A stretch of DNA of 64,000 nt from Cytobacillus firmus DS1 (GCF_000565285.1 NZ_APVL01000016.1:21324-85323), one strand, 5' to 3'; counted from the first letter of the stretch, positions 9,267 to 18,282 are shown. Numbers and translations are program-made. The notes: generated from the letters alone by a model not told the origin.

Positions 9267-9692
9267 TCATTTTATTTTTTGACTGATGCCATACCAAATC
9301 AAATCAACTCTATCTGCAGCAGCAGCGGCATCCTGAAAGGCCCATCCGGACGCATCCCGCCACTTTCGGTCAAACGCCTCCATCGGAACAATCCCTTTTG
9401 AAATATCAGATCCGATTAAAACAACTCTCCGGTTAACATCTGCTTTTTCCCATTGGAGCCACTTTTCCAGCATCTCCTGCCACTTTTCCCGAATCTCTTC
9501 AAACTCCAGTGCTTGTGACCACTCCCGAATCATTAGCTCAATTCCTTCAAAGACAATCAGGTTTCGATCAATATCGCCGGCCGACTCACCAAGATAAGCT
9601 GAAATCCATTTATGGGGAGTATCATCCAATTGATAAAATCCCTTCACCCATTCGGACTTCCCGTTAAACCTGCCTCCTGTAATGAAGTGCAT
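9267..9692 (-). CDS. CobU-like P-loop protein lacking the guanylylated histidine
   Basis: A 141-aa protein that aligns with adenosylcobinamide kinase/guanylyltransferase at both ends. It has a P-loop variant GGRFNGKSEW at residues 6-15, a possible Walker B hydrophobic run ending in GSD (about residue 96), and the C-terminal family pattern GIVPMEAFDRKWRDASG with AAAADRVDLIWYG. The DxEMxxRIxxH segment, which carries the GMP-accepting His in CobU, is absent. A normal CobU is encoded five genes upstream in the operon. This may be a kinase-only paralogue or a protein with another role. It overlaps the phosphatase gene by 49 nt. Confidence 0.75.
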   Translation of the reverse strand: MHFITGGRFNGKSEWVKGFYQLDDTPHKWISAYLGESAGDIDRNLIVFEGIELMIREWSQALEFEEIREKWQEMLEKWLQWEKADVNRRVVLIGSDISKGIVPMEAFDRKWRDASGWAFQDAAAAADRVDLIWYGISQKIK

Positions 9693-10261
9693 CGCTCTCC
9701 CCTCCTAAACGCTTCCCATGTCCATCTAAGCTCATAGCCTCTTCCAAACGGAACTTGCCATTCCCAGAATTCTTTTTGCTCCGGTGCATACTTTCCAAGA
9801 AGATACCTTATGACTCCGCCGTGTGTAATAACGGCAGCACCATGGCTATCCTTCCGAAGCAATTGATCGGTTAAATTCTGCCACCCTTTATCCAATCTTG
9901 CTGTAAATGCTGAAAAGGACTCCCCGCCAGGCAGCACTCCTGAGAAAGGATTTTCCAGCCATTCTTGATAAGCAGGGTTATCTTTCAGTTCTTGATATGT
10001 CCTGCCTTCCCACTCGCCAAAATGCATCTCTCTCCATTCGGGACATGATTCAATAGAATGATCCGGGAAAAGAATAGCCGCTGTCTTCATGCACCTGCCT
10101 AAATCACTCGCAAAAATTCTTCTATAGTCTTGAGGCGCCGCGGCAAGCTTATCTCTGTGTGCCGGACACAGAGGAGAATCTGTCCATCCCAGATAAGCAT
10201 GGGACTTATTGGCTTCTGTCAGCCCATGACGAAATAATGCAACAACCACAGTATCATCCAT
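9644..10261 (-). CDS. cobC: Histidine phosphatase, probable alpha-ribazole(-5'-phosphate) phosphatase
   Basis: A 205-aa phosphoglycerate-mutase-like phosphatase. The catalytic RHG lies at residues 11-13 ([12 protein letters not shown]). The acid motif HFGEWEGRTYQEL and the second histidine in VITHGGVIRYLL are present. In cobalamin pathways CobC removes the phosphate from adenosylcobalamin phosphate or alpha-ribazole phosphate; which one applies cannot be seen. The ribosome binding site GGAGGTGCTTTT lies inside the end of cobS, with a gene overlap of 43 nt, so expression is coupled. Confidence 0.88.
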   Translation of the reverse strand: MDDTVVVALFRHGLTEANKSHAYLGWTDSPLCPAHRDKLAAAPQDYRRIFASDLGRCMKTAAILFPDHSIESCPEWREMHFGEWEGRTYQELKDNPAYQEWLENPFSGVLPGGESFSAFTARLDKGWQNLTDQLLRKDSHGAAVITHGGVIRYLLGKYAPEQKEFWEWQVPFGRGYELRWTWEAFRRGERCTSLQEAGLTGSPNG

Positions 10262-11010
10262 AAAAGCACCTCCGTTCCTTCCACACTGGCCCCAAGTACA
10301 TCCCCTGTCATTCCGCCAAACCAGGCAATGACTTTCCTTGATAAGAATGCGAATAACAATATTGAAAAAAGAACCATGAAAAGAAATCCAACAATAGCCG
10401 GGTAACCAGACAGCCAGGCAGCTGCCGCGGCGGCCAGAAGGAAGATAGGGTAAATAGATAAGGTGGTTTTAGAAGCAGCCTGCTGAAATAATGAGCCCAG
10501 CCCCTCTTTTTTGGCTGCCTGAACTTTTATCAGCAACACCCCCATTACCATCTTGCTCAAAAAAGGAAGCACTGCGATTAAAAAATAGGAATATGGATTT
10601 GATAAAAGGACAATTTCATAGATAAATAGAAAACGGGTACTCAGCAATACGATGATGGACAGCACACCGAACGCCCCCACCCGGGGATCACTCATGATTT
10701 CCAGCCGCCTCTCCTGATCGCGATAGGAGAAAAACGCATCGCTCGCATCCATCCACCCATCAAGATGAATCCCGCCGGTCAGCAAAATCCCGGCCAGCCA
10801 GACAGCAAAGCCCGCTGCCAATAGGGAAAAAGGAGTCCATTCAAGAAAAGCATAGAGAATAAATGCGTATATGCTTCCCTGAATGAGACCGGCTATAGGA
10901 AAGGTTCTGATTGCCTTGTCCAAATGAGGCTTATCCATGGGCAGAGATATTGGAATGGGAATGCTTGTGAAGAATTGAAGGTTGATCAATAATCCTTTAA
11001 GCCATTTCAT
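10219..11010 (-). CDS. cobS: Adenosylcobinamide-GDP ribazoletransferase CobS
   Basis: A 263-aa integral membrane enzyme that joins AdoCbi-GDP to alpha-ribazole (phosphate), the step that completes the cobamide. It contains about six hydrophobic helices and the family metal-binding segment [20 protein letters not shown] (about residues 79-98, rich in Asp), followed by SDPRVGAFG. The start at ATG 11010 overlaps the CobQ-like gene by 14 nt. It is followed in the operon by the matching phosphatase. Length is normal. Confidence 0.95.
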   Translation of the reverse strand: MKWLKGLLINLQFFTSIPIPISLPMDKPHLDKAIRTFPIAGLIQGSIYAFILYAFLEWTPFSLLAAGFAVWLAGILLTGGIHLDGWMDASDAFFSYRDQERRLEIMSDPRVGAFGVLSIIVLLSTRFLFIYEIVLLSNPYSYFLIAVLPFLSKMVMGVLLIKVQAAKKEGLGSLFQQAASKTTLSIYPIFLLAAAAAAWLSGYPAIVGFLFMVLFSILLFAFLSRKVIAWFGGMTGDVLGASVEGTEVLLWMILWLLHYFVMG

Positions 11011-11854
11011 TCTGTTTTCTCCAGCTAAAGACGATTTCCTTTAATTTTTCCCAATCAAGATGCTTTAGCATCGCAATAGACAGTTCATCATATTTGCTGT
11101 CATCCACTGTTTCCAGATGAGCGGCTGCAGGTCCATCGGAAAGAGAATCTTCAACAGGAATGCCATGCTGGCCTATGTAAGGGAGAACAGCAAGTACCGG
11201 GAGCCCGGTTTTTTCTTCTATCCAGCTTTTCCCGTCCTCAAAAAGCTCCGGATTACCATGAAATTTATTAATAATGATGCCTTTTACCCTGTCTCGCTCC
11301 TGAGGACTTAACAGCTCCAGCGTTCCTATTATACTTGCGAAAATTCCCCCTCTTTCAATGTCAGCTGCCAAAATCACGGGAACATCTGCCAATTCCGCAG
11401 CCTTCATATTAGCAAGCTCTTTTTCCTTTAAATTGATCTCGACCGGACTCCCTGCTCCTTCCATTACCAGAATCTCATACTCTTCCCGCAGTTTTTGAAG
11501 TGACAGCGTAATCGCTTCAAGACCCTTTTTATAATAATCTTTCTGATAAGAGCTTCCTGAAACAACTTCCGCATGGTCCCCAAGCATGATAACCTCGGAT
11601 CGGCAGCCAGGCATAGGCTTAAGCAAGATGGGATTCATCCATTCGTTCGCTTCAATCTTGGCGGCTTCTGCCTGCAGTCCCTGTGCTCTGCCGATTTCCT
11701 TTCCTTTGTTGGTTTGATACGTATAGTTGCACATATTCTGAGATTTAAATGGAGCAACGCGATATCCTTCATTCGCAAATGCCCTGCAAAGAGCGGTAGC
11801 AATCAGGCTTTTCCCGACATCGGATGAAGTCCCCTGAATCATGATCCCTTTCAT
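10997..11854 (-). CDS. cobQ: CobQ-like cobyric acid synthase without the glutaminase domain
   Basis: A 285-aa protein equal to the N-terminal dethiobiotin-synthetase-like half of CobQ. It has the P-loop [11 protein letters not shown] (residues 8-18), the CobQ signature [13 protein letters not shown], the segment [17 protein letters not shown], and [14 protein letters not shown] near residue 238. Normal CobQ is about 500 aa and continues with a class I glutamine amidotransferase domain. Here the protein ends after a short unrelated tail, and its stop overlaps cobS, so the short form looks natural rather than frameshifted. It would need free ammonia or a glutaminase in trans, or may act on another acid. 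ATG 11854 overlaps the cobU stop. Confidence 0.85.
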   Translation of the reverse strand: MKGIMIQGTSSDVGKSLIATALCRAFANEGYRVAPFKSQNMCNYTYQTNKGKEIGRAQGLQAEAAKIEANEWMNPILLKPMPGCRSEVIMLGDHAEVVSGSSYQKDYYKKGLEAITLSLQKLREEYEILVMEGAGSPVEINLKEKELANMKAAELADVPVILAADIERGGIFASIIGTLELLSPQERDRVKGIIINKFHGNPELFEDGKSWIEEKTGLPVLAVLPYIGQHGIPVEDSLSDGPAAAHLETVDDSKYDELSIAMLKHLDWEKLKEIVFSWRKQNEMA

Positions 11855-12426
11855 GCCGGCTCTCCCTTCATTTGAATGGGAATGCCCGCTTCAACAAGTA
11901 AGGCTTTATCAGCCATCTTTACAATTTCCCTGTGAAGCATCCCCAATATTTTCGCATATGTAAACACCAATTCGTTTTCGCCAATTGGCTCATTCAAGAC
12001 TTCGTTGCTGACAACGATCAAGGACCTGCATTTTTGGCGGATTTCATTGATGGCCCTGAGAATATCTGATGATAGTTTGTCCTCGAATTCTCTGTTCCGC
12101 CAACCGTCCTCCGCTCTAAAAAGCTCATTATTTAAGAGAGTGGTCAAGCAATCCAAAAGAATTATATCCTGATGGTTAAAGTTTCCCGAGATCTCTTCAA
12201 GTACGGAAGGCTTTTCCCAGGTTGTCCAGCCCAAGCCGCTCTTTTCCCGGTCATCCTGGTGCCTCTGAATCCGGGCCTCCATCTCGGAATCGTATGCTTT
12301 TCCGGCAGCAATGTAATGAAGCTTTCCGTCCGTTTTTTCTGCAAGCGCGGCTGCAGTCCTCTCCGCAAATGAGCTTTTTCCGCTCCGCACGCCCCCAGTG
12401 ATAAAAATCAGCGAACCTTCCGCCAT
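11851..12426 (-). CDS. cobU: Adenosylcobinamide kinase / adenosylcobinamide-phosphate guanylyltransferase CobU
   Basis: A 191-aa bifunctional enzyme that phosphorylates adenosylcobinamide and then attaches GMP, giving AdoCbi-GDP for CobS. The P-loop is [15 protein letters not shown] (residues 8-22), and the guanylylated His lies in [14 protein letters not shown] (about residue 56). The C-terminal half is typical ([22 protein letters not shown]). It overlaps cobD at its 5' end by 19 nt and the CobQ-like gene at its 3' end by 4 nt. Confidence 0.95.
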   Translation of the reverse strand: MAEGSLIFITGGVRSGKSSFAERTAAALAEKTDGKLHYIAAGKAYDSEMEARIQRHQDDREKSGLGWTTWEKPSVLEEISGNFNHQDIILLDCLTTLLNNELFRAEDGWRNREFEDKLSSDILRAINEIRQKCRSLIVVSNEVLNEPIGENELVFTYAKILGMLHREIVKMADKALLVEAGIPIQMKGEPA

Positions 12427-13484
12427 TCCTCCATCGCCTCCATCAGCCGATTATTGTCTTTCGGCCCCTTAATCGCAAAGCGCAGCCATCTTCCTTCCAG
12501 GCCGGGAAAATTCATCGTGTGCCTGGGGATAATGCCCATTTCCAGTAAAAATTGAAATAATGGGAGCTGATCATCCAGGCGGGGATCCCTCAATAAATAA
12601 AAGTTTACATCAGAAGGAGAAACAGCAAAATTCAAACTCCGATAAAATGAAACCAGCCTCTCTCTCTCCTGCCGGATCAAATTCTTTGTCAGCCTGACAT
12701 GCTCATTGCTGTCCAGACACCACTCTCCCGCTTTTAATGCAAGGGCATTCACGCTCCAATGCGGTTTCAGGGCAGCCGCTCTTTCAATCAATCTCTCACC
12801 TGCCATCATGTATCCAAGGCGCAGGCCGGGTATCGAAAACATCTTCGTCATGGAGCGCAGCACCACCACATTCGTATCTTTTCCTATGAAAGGAACAATA
12901 GATTGATAGTCGCAGGCAAAGTCATAAAAAGCTTCATCCATAATAAGCAGACAGCTATGTTTCTGACACTCCTCTATCAGCTTCTCCACCAAAGCTTTGG
13001 GGTAGTATACGCCCGTCGGATTATTGGGATTGCAGAAGAAAACAGCATCAGCGGCTTTTAGCTTTTCAGATAACGCTTCCATATCCAGACCCCAGTTCCC
13101 GGGCTCCAGCTGGTAATAGGAGACTCTGCAATTATTTACCCGGCAGGCCTCTTCATATTCCGAAAAAGCCGGTTGAATAATCAGCGCATGTTTTCCAGCA
13201 ATCATTCTGCCAATCAGGGTAATCAGCTCAGCGCCTCCATTTCCGACCAGAATCTGTGTTTCTTTTATACCCTCTGTTGCCGCAAGTTTGCTTTTTAAAA
13301 GAGCAGCATGGGGATCCGGATAATCGCTAATATATTGGAATAGGATTCCCCACCTGTCTTTAAATTCACGGGGAGGGCCAAGGGGATTGATATTGGCACT
13401 GAAATCAATCCGCTCCTCAGGCATTTGCTTATCAATCGCTTCATATAAATATTGCGGATTCGATCCGTGTGAAGGCCAAATCAA
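12408..13484 (-). CDS. cobD: Threonine-phosphate decarboxylase CobD
   Basis: A 358-aa PLP-dependent fold-type I aminotransferase-like enzyme that makes (R)-1-amino-2-propanol O-phosphate, the linker of the nucleotide loop, from threonine phosphate. Visible are the N-terminal DFSANINPLGPP, the pyridine-binding region FCNPNNPTGVYYP, the acid in IMDEAFYDF, and the PLP lysine in RSMTKMFSIPGLRLGY (about residue 215). The start is TTG 13484 with GGAGGGG 6 nt upstream. The gene overlaps the end of cbiB by 44 nt. Confidence 0.94.
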   Translation of the reverse strand: MIWPSHGSNPQYLYEAIDKQMPEERIDFSANINPLGPPREFKDRWGILFQYISDYPDPHAALLKSKLAATEGIKETQILVGNGGAELITLIGRMIAGKHALIIQPAFSEYEEACRVNNCRVSYYQLEPGNWGLDMEALSEKLKAADAVFFCNPNNPTGVYYPKALVEKLIEECQKHSCLLIMDEAFYDFACDYQSIVPFIGKDTNVVVLRSMTKMFSIPGLRLGYMMAGERLIERAAALKPHWSVNALALKAGEWCLDSNEHVRLTKNLIRQERERLVSFYRSLNFAVSPSDVNFYLLRDPRLDDQLPLFQFLLEMGIIPRHTMNFPGLEGRWLRFAIKGPKDNNRLMEAMEEWRKVR

Positions 13485-14424
13485 GGAACACCCCTCCTGT
13501 CCATAATAAAAGCAAGAATAAGAAAACCGTCTTGTTCATGATCGAAATACTTTTTATAATATGCGCTTTTTCAAGTTGCACCATAGGCTTTCCCATCGTG
13601 GCACGGTTTGAGATTACACCCTTATAAAAATTGATTCCGCCCAACTGAACCCCCAGAAGGGCTGCAACAGCCGCTTCGCCCCAGCCGCTATTCGGGCTCG
13701 GATGCTTAGGTGCATCTCTTAAAAGGATTCCCCATGCTTCCTCATATAGAGAATGCTCCGGTTTTTGCGTGAGCATGATGCAAAGTGATGTCAGCCGGCT
13801 CGGGATCCAGTTCGCGATATCATCCACTTTTGCAGAAGCCCATCCAAAATCCATATATCGTTCATTCATGTGGCCAACCATTGAATCACACGTATTAATG
13901 GCCCGGTAGATTATAGCCAGCGGCGCACCGCCGATCATGGTCCAAAATAATGGAGCAGTAATGCCATCACTTGTGTTTTCCGCCACTGTCTCCACGGCAG
14001 CCCGGACAATGCCTGGTTCATCCAGCCGATCTGTATCCCTGCCGACAATATATGAAAGCTTTGCTCTTGCTGCTTCCATATCACCTTTTGCCAGAGGCTC
14101 ATATACCTCGAGCGCTGCCTCTTTTAAACTCCTTTGAGCAATGGCTGTGAATATAAGAATTCCTTCTGCCAAGATGCCCGCGAGCGGATGAATTTCATAG
14201 AAGAGCCGGGTAATGAAAAAGGTGATGCCACCTGCTGCCAGCAGAATGATCAATAGCATGAGGCTCCCTTTTAGTTTTCTTAAGCTGCCTTTATTCAAAG
14301 CTTGTTCAAGTTTATGTATCAGGGCACCCATCCACCTGACCGGATGCGGCCAGTTTGGCGGATCCCCTATCAGCTTATCCAGTATGCAGGCAAAGGTTAG
14401 CGCGAACAGGTGATATAAAATCAT
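13441..14424 (-). CDS. cbiB: Adenosylcobinamide-phosphate synthase CbiB
   Basis: A 327-aa membrane enzyme that condenses adenosylcobyric acid with aminopropanol phosphate. The start MILYHLFALTFACILDKLIGDPP carries the family LDxLxGDP motif. RWMG (about residue 30), NTSDGITAPLFWTMIGG and the motif HPSPNSGWGEAAVAALLGVQLGG (split by a loop) are classical CbiB. The ATG overlaps the btuD-cbiZ stop (ATGA). It uses the cobyric acid released by CbiZ and the linker made by CobD next door. Confidence 0.95.
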   Translation of the reverse strand: MILYHLFALTFACILDKLIGDPPNWPHPVRWMGALIHKLEQALNKGSLRKLKGSLMLLIILLAAGGITFFITRLFYEIHPLAGILAEGILIFTAIAQRSLKEAALEVYEPLAKGDMEAARAKLSYIVGRDTDRLDEPGIVRAAVETVAENTSDGITAPLFWTMIGGAPLAIIYRAINTCDSMVGHMNERYMDFGWASAKVDDIANWIPSRLTSLCIMLTQKPEHSLYEEAWGILLRDAPKHPSPNSGWGEAAVAALLGVQLGGINFYKGVISNRATMGKPMVQLEKAHIIKSISIMNKTVFLFLLLLWTGGVFLDLAFTRIESAIFI

Positions 14425-15893
14425 CTATTTATCCTGCTTTGCGATTTTTTTATCGCCTCAACGGTACATTCGTAGACACCCTTGCCAATCACTTTGCCAA
14501 GCGGTGTAATGGTACCCGCATACTCCAGGTTTTCTCCCTGCTGTGCGGCGGCAATCAAAATACTGTCAGTCGATGTTCCGGTCGCTATCGTCCCTGTGAC
14601 GGTATCTATAACTTCCTGATCATATAGTGCTCTGGTCTTAGCTTCGGTTGCGGTCATAATGGATTGGATAAAGGCTTCCTCTGTCAGATGGCCATTAACG
14701 AAAATCCATGTATTGATTGTACCCGGAGTCAGATGATAAGAATGCTCTTCACTCTTCGAGGCATCAACCGCATTTCCGACACCAGCTGTCACGACCACAA
14801 ACACAGAAAATGTATCTTCTTCATAAAATTTGCTGCTATAATCCTCAATATATACAGCGGTCATCATCCCCACAGTTTCCCCGGGTTCAAAGCCGATTTC
14901 CCGGACAAATTCCGCCATCTCTGCCCGATGATCACTGCAGTCATAATTCTTGCTCACATGCCGGTTAAGAAAAATCCGATTCCAGCCAGTCCCCGATCCG
15001 GTTACACCTGAAGACATGGTTTTAAGCGGAAATGGCGAGCGCAGGACCAGCAAGTCTTCTTTTACCTCCAGGCTGGATGGATGAATCCGCTTCTCTAATT
15101 GACTTTCTGCCTGTGAGCGCTCAGGCACCAGCACCATCTGAGGGGCCGCCACTCTTGGATGCGGCAGCTTCTCGATCTTCGTTCTGTAAACCTCCCGTAT
15201 CCGCCCTTCTTTTAAAACTTCGTTAGGAACATGGTTAATATTCACTTCGCCATTCTCCAGCAGCAATAGGCGGTCACAGTACAGGCCGGCCAGATTCAAA
15301 TCATGGAAGATAGAAATAACCGTCAGCCCGCAGTCCTTTGACCATACAGAAAGGAGATCAAGCAGCTCTTTTTGATAAGATAAATCAAGATGGTTAGTCG
15401 GCTCATCCAGCAATAATATTTCCGGCTCCTGGGCAAGGGCCTGAGCTAAAAACACCCTCTGTCTTTCACCGCCGGATAATTGCTGAATATCATTATCCTG
15501 AAATCCGGAGATGCCCGTCTGCTCCATGACCCGATTGACCGCTTCTTCATCTTTGCCGGACCAGCTCTGGAACCATCCCTTTTGATGAGCATACCGGCCA
15601 AGGGAAACGGTTTCCTTTACAGTATATGAAAAGGCCTGAGAGGAATGCTGAGGCAGAACAGCAATGATTTTCGCCAGTTCTTTCGGTGTATATTCTGAAA
15701 GGTTCTTACCTTTGATCACAATATCACCTGATGTATGGGGCAAAATGCCGCTCAGCATCTTCAGAATCGTCGTCTTCCCGCTTCCATTCGGCCCCAATAT
15801 CCCGAAAAGCTCCCCTTTTTTCACTTCAAAACTGATATTTTTTACAACCGGCGCACCGGCATACCCGCCAGTGATTTGCTGGACTCTTAGCAT
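14421..15893 (-). CDS. btuD: Fused cobalamin ABC transporter ATPase (BtuD) and adenosylcobinamide amidohydrolase (CbiZ)
   Basis: A 490-aa two-domain protein. Residues 1 to about 255 form an ABC ATPase with Walker A GPNGSGKTT, signature LSGGERQR, Walker B ILLLDEP and an H-loop in ISIFHDLNL. Residues from about 285 on match CbiZ: TMSSGVTGSGTGW near its start, MTAVYIEDYS, and TGTIATGTSTDSILIAA near the end. CbiZ cleaves adenosylcobinamide to adenosylcobyric acid so that foreign cobamides can be rebuilt. The fusion links import to remodelling. ATG 15893 opens directly at the ABC fold. Confidence 0.93.
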   Translation of the reverse strand: MLRVQQITGGYAGAPVVKNISFEVKKGELFGILGPNGSGKTTILKMLSGILPHTSGDIVIKGKNLSEYTPKELAKIIAVLPQHSSQAFSYTVKETVSLGRYAHQKGWFQSWSGKDEEAVNRVMEQTGISGFQDNDIQQLSGGERQRVFLAQALAQEPEILLLDEPTNHLDLSYQKELLDLLSVWSKDCGLTVISIFHDLNLAGLYCDRLLLLENGEVNINHVPNEVLKEGRIREVYRTKIEKLPHPRVAAPQMVLVPERSQAESQLEKRIHPSSLEVKEDLLVLRSPFPLKTMSSGVTGSGTGWNRIFLNRHVSKNYDCSDHRAEMAEFVREIGFEPGETVGMMTAVYIEDYSSKFYEEDTFSVFVVVTAGVGNAVDASKSEEHSYHLTPGTINTWIFVNGHLTEEAFIQSIMTATEAKTRALYDQEVIDTVTGTIATGTSTDSILIAAAQQGENLEYAGTITPLGKVIGKGVYECTVEAIKKSQSRINR

Positions 15894-15911
15894 GATTAAT
15901 CACTTCTTTCT

Positions 15912-15945
15912 CAAGAAAAGCGCAAGCGCCTTTATGCGCTTAAAG
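15912..15945. repeat. Short hairpin related to the dispersed GCGCAAGCGCC repeats
   Basis: AAGAAAAGCGCAAGCGCC is identical to the left end of the longer repeats at 32163 and 40788. Here it is followed directly by TTTATGCGCTT, giving only a small stem-loop. It fills the 46-nt gap between btuC and btuD-cbiZ. Confidence 0.6.
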
Positions 15946-16992
15946 TTTATTCTTTCTTTTCATTAAAATAATCCCAAAAGCGGGTGCACCGATTAAAGCT
16001 GTAATCACACCGATTGGAAGCTCGGCAGGAGCAATGATCGTACGTGAAACCAGATCGGCTATAATAAGGAAACCTGCTCCCACCAGAATGGATAGCGGCA
16101 ATAAATGCCTATGATCCGGACCCCATAACATCCTGGTCAGATGAGGAATCACAAGTCCGACAAACCCTATCGTTCCAGACACAGCAACAGCCGCACCCGT
16201 TAAGATGGACCCTGCTATAAGGACCATCATCTTTCTCTTCTGAACGTCCACTCCGATATGCCGGGCCTTCTCTTCCCCGAAGCTCATGGCATTAAGCTCC
16301 TTGCTATTCACTAATAGAAGGATCGCACCTACCACAAAAAACGGAAGAATAATGTTAATATACGCCCAGCCTCTCATGGATACACTGCCAAGAAGCCAGC
16401 CAATAATCTGTCTAAGTTCCTCTCCAGTCAGGGCAATCATCAGAGAAATTAGAGCGCCAAGAAAAGAACTGAAGATAATGCCCGTTAAAATAATCGTTTC
16501 CACTTTCATGGATCTTTCAATATTTCTCGCAAATAGCAGAACGGCAAAAATGGTTAAAAAGGAAAATAAGATGCTGAATAAAGGCAGTGTAAACATTCCT
16601 GCAAACGGAATGGATAAGCCAAAAAACAAGGTTAAAACTGCCCCGAGTGAAGCCCCGGAAGAAACTCCAATGGTATATGGATCTGCCAGCGGGTTTCTTA
16701 ATAAACCTTGAAAGGCGGCTCCCGCAATTGCAAGAGACGCCCCTACTAAGCCAGCCAGCAAAACGCGCGGCAGGCGAATGTTCATAATGATATTTGCATG
16801 CATGGCATCCGTGTTTCCCAATGAAATAAAAGGAAAAATCTCAGCGCTTATTACTCTGATAATCGTGCTGGGGTGAATGGACACTGTTCCAATTGAAATC
16901 CCAATCAGCATGGCACAAAGCAGGAAAGCCGCTGCCGTTAAATAAGCCAGTAATTTATTATTTAAATATGTCCGGATAGACTGCTTTTGCAA
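15940..16992 (-). CDS. btuC: Cobalamin ABC transporter permease BtuC (FecCD family)
   Basis: A membrane permease of about 350 aa with roughly ten helices. The conserved FecCD signatures are RLPRVLLAGLVGASLAIAGA, NPLADPYTIGVSSGASLGA and, near the end, GFVGLVIPHLTRM. It pairs with BtuF upstream and BtuD downstream to import corrinoids. The reading frame overlaps btuF. I prefer TTG 16992, which has AAGGAG 9 nt upstream inside btuF; the frame is open to a TTG at 17010. Substrate follows from the riboswitch and operon. Confidence 0.92.
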   Translation of the reverse strand: MQKQSIRTYLNNKLLAYLTAAAFLLCAMLIGISIGTVSIHPSTIIRVISAEIFPFISLGNTDAMHANIIMNIRLPRVLLAGLVGASLAIAGAAFQGLLRNPLADPYTIGVSSGASLGAVLTLFFGLSIPFAGMFTLPLFSILFSFLTIFAVLLFARNIERSMKVETIILTGIIFSSFLGALISLMIALTGEELRQIIGWLLGSVSMRGWAYINIILPFFVVGAILLLVNSKELNAMSFGEEKARHIGVDVQKRKMMVLIAGSILTGAAVAVSGTIGFVGLVIPHLTRMLWGPDHRHLLPLSILVGAGFLIIADLVSRTIIAPAELPIGVITALIGAPAFGIILMKRKNKL

Positions 16993-17917
16993 GTTCCTCG
17001 ACTCCTTCAATAATACGAGGGCCAGAGCGGGTTACCATATCGGAATCAACATCCGCAACCTGCTTATTTTTCACTGCATTTATATCCTGCCAGCCATCGC
17101 GGCTTAAAACATTGCCAACAGCATCTTCAGTGTAATAGCCATGTGTTGTGATGATTACATCCGGATTCCGTTCGATAATCGCTTCCGGATCCATCTTCGG
17201 CCATCCTTCTTCCGTAATGATATTTTCTGCGTTGATGGCACTTAGCATTTCGTCCATGAATGTTTCAGTTCCTGCTGCATAGATTTCCGGAGCAGGCGAA
17301 ACTTCAACCATTACCGATTTGCGGTCCTCTTCTTTTATACCCTGAGCTTTTGTTTTGATTTCCTCAAGCTGGCTCTTCATATCTGACACAAGCTGTTCTG
17401 CTTTTTCTTTCTCTCCCGCTGCAGTCCCAACCATTTCAATGGATTCAAACACCTGATCAAAGCTCTTCGCGTCATTGACAACAAGGACGGTCACACCCGC
17501 ATCCCTTAATTGCTGAAGACCTGCTTCCGAACTTTGTGCACTTGAAGCGTGGGCAAGGACAAGGTCGGGATTTAAAGAGATCACTTTTTCTACATTAAAT
17601 TCCAATCCGCCAATTTTTTCCTTTTCTGCGGCTTCTTGCGGGTAGTTATCAAAATCGGAAACCCCGACCACTTCTTCTCCAAGCCCCAATTCGAATGCTA
17701 TTTCGGTGTTGCTTGGAATCACGGAAACGATTCTTTCAGGCTTGGCTTCAATGACCACTTCATTATCCAGCGCGTCATTTATCGTTACAGGAAAAGCAGC
17801 ATTCTGCCCTTCTTCAACCTTTTTCTCTTCTTTTGGCTGTTCAGCACTCTCGCCGCAGCCTGCAAGCACTCCTGCAGCAAGCAGCATAGTTAATAAAAAT
17901 GCATAAAACTTTCTCAT
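16958..17917 (-). CDS. btuF: Cobalamin-binding lipoprotein BtuF
   Basis: A 319-aa extracellular substrate-binding lipoprotein. The signal peptide ends in the lipobox LAGC (about residues 20-23), followed by an acidic linker. The periplasmic-binding fold (TroA/BtuF type) starts with PERIVSVIPSNTEIAFELGLG; the segment VVGVSDFDNYP is typical of cobalamin-binding members. I chose ATG 17917 with GGAGG 10 nt upstream; TTG 17926 is too close to that site. It is the first gene after the cobalamin riboswitch and attenuator. Confidence 0.93.
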   Translation of the reverse strand: MRKFYAFLLTMLLAAGVLAGCGESAEQPKEEKKVEEGQNAAFPVTINDALDNEVVIEAKPERIVSVIPSNTEIAFELGLGEEVVGVSDFDNYPQEAAEKEKIGGLEFNVEKVISLNPDLVLAHASSAQSSEAGLQQLRDAGVTVLVVNDAKSFDQVFESIEMVGTAAGEKEKAEQLVSDMKSQLEEIKTKAQGIKEEDRKSVMVEVSPAPEIYAAGTETFMDEMLSAINAENIITEEGWPKMDPEAIIERNPDVIITTHGYYTEDAVGNVLSRDGWQDINAVKNKQVADVDSDMVTRSGPRIIEGVEELAKAVYPDIFK

Positions 17918-17979
17918 ACTCAGCAATCCTCCATTACTTTCGACAAAATTCGGGTAGTGCCTGTCACCACCGTTTTAAA

Positions 17980-18018
17980 AATAAAAAAACATCCCCTCTA
18001 ACGGCAAGGAGATGTTGG
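17980..18018 (-). terminator. Riboswitch-controlled attenuator ahead of btuF
   Basis: On the minus strand ACATCTCCT and AGGGGATGT form a nine-pair stem with one U-G pair. TTTTTTTATTTTT follows. It lies between the cobalamin aptamer and btuF, so B12-bound aptamer should favour termination. Confidence 0.85.
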
Positions 18019-18094
18019 TATGGTCATTTACAAAAAAATGCAGAATAGATGGCCGGACCAAACACCTCCCTATCCTCGTAGGTTTATGGGTGCT

Positions 18095-18282
18095 TAAGAA
18101 TCAGGCAGGTCTCCTGGCTCATGGTCAATGCGTTCTGCTCCTTCCCATACTTGTGTGTACAGTGGATTTGCAGACAGCTACCATTTACAGTGGCGGGACC
18201 GCGCTGGAATTTCACCAGCTTCCCTATTAAGTCTTCAAAAGAGCTTGCTTTAAAGCCCTTTTGAGAAGACACCTGTTCTATT
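18095..18282 (-). promoter_or_regulatory. Cobalamin riboswitch
   Basis: Minus strand, in order: GGGAAGCTGGTGAAATTCC, the core CGCGGTCCCGCCACTGTAA, and the B12 box region GAGCCAGGAGACCTGCCTG. The order and spacing are those of the class I cobalamin riboswitch. It stands 180 nt upstream of btuF with an attenuator in between and would repress the salvage operon when adenosylcobalamin is plentiful. Confidence 0.96.
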
